Below are positions 1 to 6,349 of a DNA stretch of 9,224 nucleotides, piece after piece. Below the pieces are notes generated by a model that searched no databases, was not told the DNA's origin, and saw nothing but the letters and a program-made list of their open reading frames with translations. The position numbers and the translations under genes are program-made. The stretch's first letter is position 1. Every line of letters starts with the position of its first letter. The DNA is from an uncultured Selenomonadales bacterium (GTDB taxonomy: Bacteria; Bacillota_C; Negativicutes; Selenomonadales; Selenomonadaceae), in contig CAMJNB010000028.1 of NCBI GenBank assembly GCA_946407175.1, forward strand, positions 1 to 9,224, in the 5' to 3' direction.

Positions 1-913
1 GGTTAGTCGCGTTGTCTTCATAATCTTTCACTATTGTTGCCGCGATTTTGTTTTGTACTTCCTCTGTGTCGGGAATTTTTTTAGTTTCTTGCGGCGCAAC
101 GACTTTAACTTCGGCAGGCAGATTGCCTTTTACTTCAACCAATGCGCCTTCAGATTTTTTATCGTCACTCGGCGCGGCTATTGCAGGTACGGTTTTAGCC
201 TTCCAATTTTCATCGATATCAAGCTTGCCTGCGGGAGAGAGAACCAACTGTCCGAAAGTCGGTGCAGGAAGTTTTTTACCGTCTTTGTCATCGGGCGGTG
301 AAACTCTGTCAAGAAGTTCCATCTTTTTCGCGTTGTCCTCAATCAAGATCGGCAACAGTTTATTCAGCGAAGACGTAGAATATTTGGCAATGGCTTGACG
401 GCATTCAAGAAGTTTTTTACTGCACGCATTCATGGTGCTTTTGTCGCCTACAGCTTTTGCCTCGTAATATCGCTTTAAATTGTACTCCATTTTTTGGCGT
501 GTATTGCGAACTTCGTCAAGTTCCTTTTTCGGCGTCAGCATTTCCATAATTTCGCTGTCGTCAAATTCCAAACTTGCCTTGCCGCTTTGCCCTTTTGATT
601 CGTACAGCCGTTCAAGCATTTGGTAATAAATGTGTTCGCCGATATCTACTTCCGAATGAGGAAAATCGGCGTACTTTGTCGGGTCTGTAGTATAAAAAAA
701 TTCAATGCCGCCGTTCGCATTTCTGCCGTAAACTTCATAAACTTTCGGCGCAAATTTTTTCATAAACTCTTGAAAAGTCTTCACGGTTAATTTTTTCAGT
801 CCGACTGTCAGTGCATCGCCTGAAGGATCGTTGTTTAAAATATTGAAAAGGTTGTCGGAATTGGTGGCGTCGAACTCTTCAAAGATAATGGTTTTATGCG
901 TTTGCTCTGCCAA
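1..913 (-). CDS. Hypothetical protein, C-terminus cut by the window edge
   Basis: Unrecognised protein. The reading frame is open from a TTG at 911-913 to the left edge, giving 304 codons and no stop. The TTG is chosen because a GGAGGG site at 920-925 sits 6 bases upstream. The protein begins MAEQTHKTIIFEEFD. I see no signal peptide or membrane segment, so it is probably cytoplasmic or exported without a signal. Residues about 1-125 look like a mixed alpha/beta globular part. Residues about 127-180 are charged and helical, with coiled-coil character (KKELDEVRNTRQKMEYNLKR). Residues about 205-290 are a low-complexity linker rich in Pro, Lys, Glu and Ala, which suggests that a further domain follows beyond the edge. 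It is the sixth gene of the leftward operon, directly after the PAAR-like gene, a place where cargo or adaptor genes are often found. That is inference from position only. Confidence 0.8.
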   Translation of the reverse strand, partial: MAEQTHKTIIFEEFDATNSDNLFNILNNDPSGDALTVGLKKLTVKTFQEFMKKFAPKVYEVYGRNANGGIEFFYTTDPTKYADFPHSEVDIGEHIYYQMLERLYESKGQSGKASLEFDDSEIMEMLTPKKELDEVRNTRQKMEYNLKRYYEAKAVGDKSTMNACSKKLLECRQAIAKYSTSSLNKLLPILIEDNAKKMELLDRVSPPDDKDGKKLPAPTFGQLVLSPAGKLDIDENWKAKTVPAIAAPSDDKKSEGALVEVKGNLPAEVKVVAPQETKKIPDTEEVQNKIAATIVKDYEDNATN

Positions 914-919
914 ATTTAT

Positions 920-925
920 CCCTCC
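920..925 (-). promoter_or_regulatory. Ribosome binding site that fixes a TTG start
   Basis: On the minus strand this reads GGAGGG, 6 bases before the TTG at 911-913. No ATG or GTG in the same frame is similarly placed, so this site decides the start of the partial gene at 1-913. Confidence 0.75.
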
Positions 926-991
926 AATACTAAAAAGATTATAAATGCTAAAAAGATTATAAATGCTAAAAAGATTATAAATACTAAAAAG
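926..991. repeat. 18-bp direct tandem repeat, about 3.5 copies
   Basis: The unit CTAAAAAGATTATAAATG (plus strand) occurs at 930-947 and 948-965 identically, and at 966-983 with one change (last base A). Partial copies flank it at 926-929 (AATA) and 984-991 (CTAAAAAG). The array fills the gap between the PAAR-like gene and the following gene; the TAG stop of the PAAR-like gene (984-986) lies inside the partial copy. Each unit carries TATAAT on the minus strand, but I find no matching -35 box. The near identity of the copies points to recent slippage or duplication. Confidence 0.9.
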
Positions 992-1301
992 GTTGAGCGC
1001 TGATTATCCCGCCGTAGGGGCAGGCATTTTTTGACGCCTTTGTAAGCAAATTTTTTCCGTTTGAAAATTTATTCGGCGAAAAAGGCATCCACGCCGTAAG
1101 TTGACACTTGCAAGGTTGCGGCGTACCTTGAGACATCGCCGTTAAAATGGCGCAAATGCCTGACTTTGAACTGACCGTCGCGCCGATAGTCAGCAACGTC
1201 GCGCCTTTGTACTTCACGGTGTCGTTGCCGCTGTCTTTGCACTTTATAATGCCGCCTTTATCGCAGGTAAATGTTGCGTTTTCTGTTAAGCTGTTATCCA
1301 T
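984..1301 (-). CDS. PAAR-like protein (DUF4280 type)
   Basis: A 105-aa protein resembling the DUF4280 family of PAAR-like proteins. PAAR proteins form the sharp tip on the VgrG spike of contractile injection machines (type VI secretion and related systems) and can carry or attach effectors. The visible family features are an early Cys (C13, C21), a Gly/Val/Thr-rich strand region around 30-45, an Ile-Cys at 49-50, the PQPCKC segment at 61-66 followed by a Trp (W71) and Pro, and the closing Ser-Lys-x-x-Cys-x-Tyr-Gly-Gly-Ile-Ile pattern at 90-100. Six cysteines (13, 21, 50, 64, 66, 94) could bind metal, as in PAAR tips. The length fits a stand-alone tip without a fused toxin domain. The ATG at 1299-1301 is used because an in-frame TGA lies immediately upstream; an AGGTGGTGA-like site precedes it. 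It lies between two tandem-repeat gaps in the leftward operon. The family call rests on motif memory, not a search. Confidence 0.7.
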   Translation of the reverse strand: MDNSLTENATFTCDKGGIIKCKDSGNDTVKYKGATLLTIGATVSSKSGICAILTAMSQGTPQPCKCQLTAWMPFSPNKFSNGKNLLTKASKNACPYGGIISAQPF

Positions 1302-1322
1302 TCATTCATTCACCACCTAATT

Positions 1323-1378
1323 TTAGCTCTTAGCCATTAGCTAAAAACTAAAAGCTACCTGCTACCGGCTAACCGCTA
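1323..1378 (-). repeat. Degenerate 7-bp tandem repeat (TAGCNNN), 8 units
   Basis: Read on the minus strand from 1378 down, the gap between the Hsp70-like gene and the PAAR-like gene splits without gaps into heptamers: TAGCGGT, TAGCCGG, TAGCAGG, TAGCTTT, TAGTTTT, TAGCTAA, TGGCTAA, GAGCTAA. The first TAG is the stop codon of the Hsp70-like gene. Within it TTTTAGCT (1321-1328) and AGCTAAAA (1339-1346) form a perfect 8-bp inverted repeat with a 10-base loop. That stem is AU-rich and weak. The region could be a relic repeat, a spacer that tunes mRNA stability, or part of a dispersed repeat family. Confidence 0.8.
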
Positions 1379-4300
1379 CATTCTTAATTCAATCGGTATC
1401 GGCTCGGACATTTCGGAGCTGCCTTCCACGTCGTCCGCGTCTTTAGCAATGATATATTCAATGACGTTGGATTTTGCCGCACGAATGAAAACTCGCGCGT
1501 CGGGGTCGGGATTTTCCAACGTGACATTTACCAGCTTAGACTTCTGCACGTCCATTTTACCCGTCACTGCCTCCGGCTTGTCGCTGTACAGTATATCAAA
1601 ACTATTTCCCGCGTCAATGAAGTCGTACCAAACGCCGTACTCTGTATTCTTGTTAATGACGGGTTTGAACTTACGCTTTTTGTTCCTGCCTACGTAGAAT
1701 TGGAAAGGCGTATTATCTGCCGTCGGCGTAATGTGAATGATTTTGACGTTGCCGCTGTCCCTGCACCTAAGTAGACCGAATGCCACGCCGGTTTTGCCGG
1801 TAGGCGCCGCAATGTCGTCGGGATTTACTTCTATGCCGCGTTCAGCTTGAATTGCATGCGCCTCATTAATGCCGAGCGTGGGGTAGATTTTAAATTCCGG
1901 AATTTCATTTGCATTAAGGTTCAAAAGTTTTTGCAGTTTACTTTTCGGCGTATTTTTATCGTCCCACTTCTTGACCGCCGAAAGAATTTGTTGAAGATTT
2001 TCGGGATTGCTGATTAAGCCGATTAATTTTTCTTCGCCGCCTTCAACTTTGTAAATGCACTTGCCGTCGTCGGTATTTTTAAGTAAGTAGCCGTCCTTCA
2101 AAGTGTAGCCGAATTTTAAATTTTCTTCTTCGTCAAACGGTGACTCAGTTTCAGACTCCGGCTGTCCGAGATATGCGGCAAAAATTTCTTTCACCAGCTT
2201 AGACTTTGACGAGTTGCCGGCAAGGAAAATCGACAGCTCGTCTACTTCGTCAAGCGGCGTTATGTCGCAGTCCTCATCATCTACGCCGGTATAAAACGCC
2301 TCACGCATCGAAATGAAAAAGTTTTCTATGCCCTGCTCAATCCTGTCGCGCAGAATCTTTTTCAAGTCAAGCTTTGTACCGTTTTCAAAAACGGTATGCA
2401 AAACCACGTTCGGCAAGTGTACGCCTTTGTCCGTGTACAAGTCAACCTCAATGCCCTTGTCACCTGCCAAAATTTCTTTCGCGGTTTCGCCGTCGGGTTC
2501 CTCCCACACGGGACGCAACTTTTCTGCAAGGTTGTGCATATTCAAATGCGCTTCTTGCGAATCCTTTATCAGCGCCGCACTGTTTGGAAAGTCCTGCTTG
2601 TCCGCCGCGAAGGTGAACGGTATCTTGCCTACGCTTTTATCGTCTTCCTTCGGATTTAAAAGCTTAGCTTGATTCGCCTTGAAAATTTCAAACGCCAAAA
2701 GTTTTAAAAGATTTTCGCCGCCTAAAGTCTTGTCGCCGTTTTCGCCGAAGTGTATCAGCTCATAATCGTACCTATCCAATTCAGACTCACGCAACACGCC
2801 GAAATCAAAATCTGTCGTGCCGCCGCCGAAGTCGAATACCGCGTAATAATTTTCCTCGTCGCCTTCAGGGTCAAAGCCGTACTCTTGCAACGCCGTTATC
2901 GCGTACGCCGCAGGTTCACTCGCGCCTATTTGTACTTGAAAACCTTTCATTGCCTTTTCGTTCGACAATAGCGCCGTCGGAAAAGATTTTTTTATGCCGC
3001 GCAGAAATGCTCGCCGCATTCTCTCTCGGATTGAGCGGTCGTACGTCACCGGAAATGACATTATGTATTTCAGAAACAGCCGCTTTTCCTGCAACATATT
3101 ATTTATGTACAGCCCCAAGTAGTAGGCGTAATATTCAAGCGGATTCATGTCGCCTTCCATTAAATCCATGAAAGGCGGCAAGTCCTCTGTCACGTTGTTG
3201 CTGTCTTTAATCTTTATGCGTTCCTTTGAGCCGCACCAATGCTTTAACTCGGTCAAAAATGAATAATAATGCTTGCTGTCACTGCCGGTGAGATTATTAA
3301 ACGCCGTATGCGAAACAGTTACGTCATTCCATTTAGTTTTCGGTCTGCCGTCACGCGCCTTGTACGCCGCCACAAAATCTTTCAAGTTTATGAACTGTAT
3401 CACGGTAGGATTTTCAAAATTCTTTTTCTTTATGCCCTTGCCGTAATTGCCGCTGCCAACTTGCAAAGGCAGTATCTGCAGGTGGTCATTTTCATAAACC
3501 ACTACCGTTGACTTTGTGCCAAAGTCTATTGCCACAATGCCGTGATTTATGTCGTCCGCAGGGTCTCGCGCCGTCAAGCCTTCACTCAGCTTAATTTCGC
3601 CGGTCTTTTCGCCGTCCGTGCCGTAGTCCCATAAATCCCAATGTCCGCGATTCGGGTCTGTCAAAAGATTTTCGTCGTAAGGGTCGATATCTGCGCGAAT
3701 TTTGTCGCCGTTTAAAAGCTCGTCGCGCAGTTTATTAAAGAATTCATTGCTTACCGTAGGGCTGTTTGACGAAAGTAATTCTTTAGCTTTAGGCAGAAAA
3801 TCAAATTCGGTTCCGGCTTTCACCGCGTCAAATATTTTGTCTATGTCAAAAGTAATTTTTCCGTTTTCAAGTACAGTGTAGTTAAGGTTTTGACCATAAA
3901 TATCAACTTTATCCCTGCGTGAAGTGTTGGTGCATACAAAATATTCTTTGTATTTGGCGTAGAGTGTTTTTAATTCCTCGAAAAGTTTTTTTGTCTTCGC
4001 CGATTGAAAATTGGCAGGCGTCAAATCGTATTCAAGCCATTTTAAAATTGCAACGGCGGCATTGCCTTTTGTATTTTCGCCGCCGAATCTGAAAAAAGGA
4101 ATTGTCCAAACCCAATTAACCCATCCAGAACCGTGCCAATTCCAATCGTTATAATACGTATTAAGATAGGCATACTTGCCATTATATCTACAAGTCAATC
4201 CGCGATCATGAGCACCACTGTCACCGCAAATTTTAATACCTTTGCCGTCACGAAAATATTTTGTTTTGTTTATAAAAGATATACCCGCTTCATAAAAAGT

Positions 4301-4621
4301 CGGCAGGTCACCTTCAAAATTCTCAAACTTTAAATTATTTAAAAACTCAGTGTCGTAAGGTTTGTTACCGGATATATGATTACAATTTTTTATGTTCAGA
4401 TTAGGGATAAGTCCAAAAACGTCGTTGTTATAAAAAACGTCTTTGTTGCCCATTTTAATCCACTCATCGGCATTAAAGCGCGCCGAAAATTCGTCGTAAA
4501 GCGGAGTGAATTTTTCTTCAAACTGCGCGGCGGCTTTGGCGATTAAACTTTTCAGTGCGTCATCTTTGAAATTTTGAAGGTCTTCTGCAGAAACAGGCAA
4601 CGTCGTAATAATTTTAGTCAT
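1376..4621 (-). CDS. Hsp70-like ATPase with a large N-terminal extension
   Basis: A 1081-aa protein with an Hsp70-type ATPase domain, far longer than DnaK (about 640). Motifs in order: phosphate-1 loop VAIDFGTKST at 363-372; a Lys in ELKHW (K460), at the place of the catalytic DnaK Lys70; the connect motif SEPAAYAITAL at 568-578; phosphate-2 loop VFDFGGGTTDF at 595-605; LGGEN at 633-637; the adenosine motif FLAGNSSKSKLV at 799-810; and VNPDD...VAFGLL at 932-950. A linker/SBD-beta-like stretch follows (VKIIHITP at 959-966, like VLLLDVTP of DnaK; INKNTEYG at 989-996). The protein ends at 1081 without a helical lid. Residues 1-360 match nothing I know and contain an aromatic cluster (W160, W162, W167, W170, W172). 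About 110 residues are inserted between 820 and 931. It is probably cytosolic, since no signal peptide is visible. The ATG at 4619-4621 has a GAGGTGA site overlapping the upstream stop. The GrpE-like gene lies 9 bases upstream, implying a working pair. The ATPase fold is near certain; the client is unknown. Confidence 0.9.
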   Translation of the reverse strand: MTKIITTLPVSAEDLQNFKDDALKSLIAKAAAQFEEKFTPLYDEFSARFNADEWIKMGNKDVFYNNDVFGLIPNLNIKNCNHISGNKPYDTEFLNNLKFENFEGDLPTFYEAGISFINKTKYFRDGKGIKICGDSGAHDRGLTCRYNGKYAYLNTYYNDWNWHGSGWVNWVWTIPFFRFGGENTKGNAAVAILKWLEYDLTPANFQSAKTKKLFEELKTLYAKYKEYFVCTNTSRRDKVDIYGQNLNYTVLENGKITFDIDKIFDAVKAGTEFDFLPKAKELLSSNSPTVSNEFFNKLRDELLNGDKIRADIDPYDENLLTDPNRGHWDLWDYGTDGEKTGEIKLSEGLTARDPADDINHGIVAIDFGTKSTVVVYENDHLQILPLQVGSGNYGKGIKKKNFENPTVIQFINLKDFVAAYKARDGRPKTKWNDVTVSHTAFNNLTGSDSKHYYSFLTELKHWCGSKERIKIKDSNNVTEDLPPFMDLMEGDMNPLEYYAYYLGLYINNMLQEKRLFLKYIMSFPVTYDRSIRERMRRAFLRGIKKSFPTALLSNEKAMKGFQVQIGASEPAAYAITALQEYGFDPEGDEENYYAVFDFGGGTTDFDFGVLRESELDRYDYELIHFGENGDKTLGGENLLKLLAFEIFKANQAKLLNPKEDDKSVGKIPFTFAADKQDFPNSAALIKDSQEAHLNMHNLAEKLRPVWEEPDGETAKEILAGDKGIEVDLYTDKGVHLPNVVLHTVFENGTKLDLKKILRDRIEQGIENFFISMREAFYTGVDDEDCDITPLDEVDELSIFLAGNSSKSKLVKEIFAAYLGQPESETESPFDEEENLKFGYTLKDGYLLKNTDDGKCIYKVEGGEEKLIGLISNPENLQQILSAVKKWDDKNTPKSKLQKLLNLNANEIPEFKIYPTLGINEAHAIQAERGIEVNPDDIAAPTGKTGVAFGLLRCRDSGNVKIIHITPTADNTPFQFYVGRNKKRKFKPVINKNTEYGVWYDFIDAGNSFDILYSDKPEAVTGKMDVQKSKLVNVTLENPDPDARVFIRAAKSNVIEYIIAKDADDVEGSSEMSEPIPIELRM

Positions 4622-4630
4622 TCTCTCACC

Positions 4631-5467
4631 TCAACCGATAACAACCAAACTCGGCTTGACAATTTTGCCGGTGCGTGAAAATTTGTAGCCGACAAGCAAA
4701 ACTTTTTGAACAGTGCCGGATTGTGCACTGCTTGAAGTCTTTCTCATTTCGTCACTGTCAAAAGTATTTCCTGCACTGACATTTAAACGTGTAAAAATTT
4801 TTTCGCGGCGTCCGTTATTTGCGGCATTAAAAGCAAATTCAAAAATCCCGTGCAAAATATCAATCTCGGCGGGATTGGTGCCGCTGTTGATAGCCGTAGC
4901 CACGTAGTCGAAGAGAGATTTTAAATGATCTTCGGGAAGTGCACCTGCCAAAAAGTTTGTGGGCGATACCGCGTCACCAAAAATTCCTTCCAATGCAAAT
5001 TTGGTAGTGTCGGAAAGTTTTTTGTAGGAGTTGTACGCCTGTTCAATGTCCGCGTACTTTTCGGCGTAGTCTTGTAACTGCGCGGTCGTGTCATCAAGTT
5101 TTGACGTTGTATCATCAAGCCGCGACTTAGTATCGGCAAGTCGGCGCGTCGTGTCGTCAAGCTGAAGATTTGTATTTTGCAAAGAAATTTCCAACTGCTG
5201 ACGGTGCTTAGTTTCTGAATTTAAGTCAGATTTAGTGCGGTTGAGTTTATCGCGCAGATTTTCAATTTCGCCCTGCATATTTGAATTTTGGCGGGACAAA
5301 TCTTTAATCTCGGCATTTTTGTCATAGACTTCATTTTCAAGACGCGTGTTGTCGGCTTTAAGCTTTTTAATCAGCGTCTGCGCGTCGTCGTACTGCTGCA
5401 AAATTTTATCCAGCATGTCTTTGACTGAATAAATCTGCGCGGCGAAATCAAAATTTTTAGTGTCCAT
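4631..5467 (-). CDS. Long coiled-coil GrpE-like nucleotide exchange factor
   Basis: A 278-aa protein that looks like a divergent, enlarged GrpE (normally about 180-200 aa). GrpE dimers open the Hsp70 ATPase domain and release ADP. Residues about 15-150 form a long coiled coil with strong heptads; leucines at 103, 110, 117, 124 and 131 lie exactly seven apart in LDDTT-type repeats. Residues about 150-225 are helical. The C-terminal 55 residues fit the GrpE beta-domain: RLNV...GNTFD at 227-237 recalls the GrpE pattern of a short strand, a loop and Phe-Asp-Pro; then GTVQKVLLVGYKF at 251-263 and IVKPSLVVIG at 269-278 recall 'GTVVEVLQKGYKL...RPAMVKV', and as in GrpE the protein ends there. The ATG at 5465-5467 has GGAGG at 5472-5476. 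It is 9 bases upstream of the Hsp70-like gene, the expected partner. A plain structural coiled-coil protein is the alternative, but the C-terminal match and the neighbour favour GrpE. Confidence 0.7.
   Translation of the reverse strand: MDTKNFDFAAQIYSVKDMLDKILQQYDDAQTLIKKLKADNTRLENEVYDKNAEIKDLSRQNSNMQGEIENLRDKLNRTKSDLNSETKHRQQLEISLQNTNLQLDDTTRRLADTKSRLDDTTSKLDDTTAQLQDYAEKYADIEQAYNSYKKLSDTTKFALEGIFGDAVSPTNFLAGALPEDHLKSLFDYVATAINSGTNPAEIDILHGIFEFAFNAANNGRREKIFTRLNVSAGNTFDSDEMRKTSSSAQSGTVQKVLLVGYKFSRTGKIVKPSLVVIG
5078..5161 (-). repeat. Four 21-bp in-frame repeats coding for LDDTT heptads
   Basis: Inside the GrpE-like gene four consecutive 21-base units encode LDDTTRR, LADTKSR, LDDTTSK and LDDTTAQ (residues 103-130). 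The DNA copies have diverged, mostly at third positions, so the array is older than the intergenic 18-bp repeat. Gain or loss of one unit would change coiled-coil length by one heptad and keep the frame. Confidence 0.75.
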
Positions 5468-5481
5468 ACTGCCTCCAAATT

Positions 5482-6339
5482 TTAATGCGAAAAGAAATTT
5501 TTAAAGCGGTCAAGGCGTGAAAATTTTTTTGCAAGCGTCGGAAAGTCATTTGAAATTCTACCGGCGCAGTCACGGCAAAATTTATCGGCGTCGGCGGGAT
5601 TTTCACGTAAGACGCGCTTGTAGCCCCAAATATGCGTGAAAAAATTCTGCGTGGCGTCGAAGAGTTTATTCAAGTCCGATAGCGCGTAAATCTTGACGCC
5701 GCAATTTTCCGCGCACATAGAAAGCCAGCGTTGCTCAATGAAAACCATGTACGGCAACAAGTCCCAGCCTTTTTGATTTTCAGTCGGTGCGGCGGAGTGC
5801 ATAAATTCAAATGCAACGTCGCGGTAGGCGTCGACAAAATTTTTACTGCCGAAATATACAAAAGCTGCGTTGCAAGGTTCAAGCGACCAGTTTAAATTTA
5901 GCGGCAGTGAAAAATCTTCGGTGAAGTGAAAAAAATCTGCGTCGGGGTAACACGGTAAATTTGTACTTTCGCGGTGAATAACGGCAAGATTGTCACCGAA
6001 TCTGTCAAAGTTCATAGGTTGCCAAAGTATGAAGTCAAGGTCAATCGACACGCAAGGCACGGGATTGTAAGCCAGCGCGAAAATTTTTGCACCCGCCCAA
6101 AAAATATTTTCATCAATGCCGAAATTGTCCATAACGTCAAGCGAAGTATGAACGCCGTCCCAAATTTCGGTAATGCCCGCGTCGTCCAAAATCTTTTTGC
6201 CGGCAGAATCGGTGTACAATAAAATTTCGACGTTGTACTTATTCCATTCAAGCGCAGAAAGAATCATCGTGAAAATTTCAAAGTCGGCAAGTTGAAAGGC
6301 GGGATTGTTTCTCGTGCGCAAAGTTTGAAAAGCTCTCAT
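5482..6339 (-). CDS. Glycosyltransferase-like protein (DUF6734-like)
   Basis: A 285-aa probable GT-A-fold glycosyltransferase relative. The N-terminus MRAFQTLRTRN is followed by a helix and EILLYTDSAGKKIL at 38-51, typical of proteins in which a first strand is followed by 'YTD..G'. SIDLDFILWQP at 98-108 carries a D-x-D (D100, D102), which in GT-A enzymes binds the metal and nucleotide-sugar. Further conserved-looking elements are EPCNAAFVYFG at 154-164, FIEQRWLS at 200-207 and THIWGYKR at 235-242. This order matches my memory of the DUF6734 family, whose substrate is not established. No signal peptide or membrane helix is seen, so it probably acts in the cytoplasm. The ATG at 6337-6339 has GAGGGG at 6346-6351, which overlaps the stop of the preceding gene. 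Its place in an operon with chaperone-like and PAAR-like genes suggests sugar modification of an operon product, or an effector role; both are inference. Confidence 0.65.
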   Translation of the reverse strand: MRAFQTLRTRNNPAFQLADFEIFTMILSALEWNKYNVEILLYTDSAGKKILDDAGITEIWDGVHTSLDVMDNFGIDENIFWAGAKIFALAYNPVPCVSIDLDFILWQPMNFDRFGDNLAVIHRESTNLPCYPDADFFHFTEDFSLPLNLNWSLEPCNAAFVYFGSKNFVDAYRDVAFEFMHSAAPTENQKGWDLLPYMVFIEQRWLSMCAENCGVKIYALSDLNKLFDATQNFFTHIWGYKRVLRENPADADKFCRDCAGRISNDFPTLAKKFSRLDRFKNFFSH

Positions 6340-6349
6340 TGCAAGCCCC

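Noticed and set aside
48..398. A 116-codon plus-strand open frame, and an overlapping one of 82 codons.
   Set aside because: Both are antisense to the partial minus-strand gene, which is open over the full 913 bases and has a good ribosome site. Their Ser-rich product is typical of antisense translation.
930..983. TATAAT boxes in the 18-bp repeats as internal promoters.
   Set aside because: At 17 to 18 bases upstream of the first box on the minus strand there is only CAGCGC/TCAGCG-like sequence, not a -35 box. Within the array the spacing gives none either.
1321..1346. The inverted repeat TTTTAGCT / AGCTAAAA as a transcription terminator.
   Set aside because: The stem is AU-rich and weak, no clear U-tract follows in the transcript direction, and the sequence is better explained by the 7-bp repeat array.
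1227..1760. Shared peptide CRDSGN / CKDSGN in the Hsp70-like protein (about 953-958) and the PAAR-like protein (about 21-26), suggesting a common module.
   Set aside because: The match is only about six residues and lies in unrelated folds, so it is most likely chance.
2313..2672. Several plus-strand frames of 80 to 119 codons.
   Set aside because: All lie opposite the conserved ATPase domain of the Hsp70-like gene, where the minus-strand motifs are unmistakable.
1376..4621. Assignment of the 1081-aa protein to the SrfB virulence-factor family because of its size and ATPase fold.
   Set aside because: The neighbours do not include SrfA- or SrfC-like genes, and the order of motifs fits Hsp70 with a GrpE-like partner better. 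I could not support the SrfB name from sequence.
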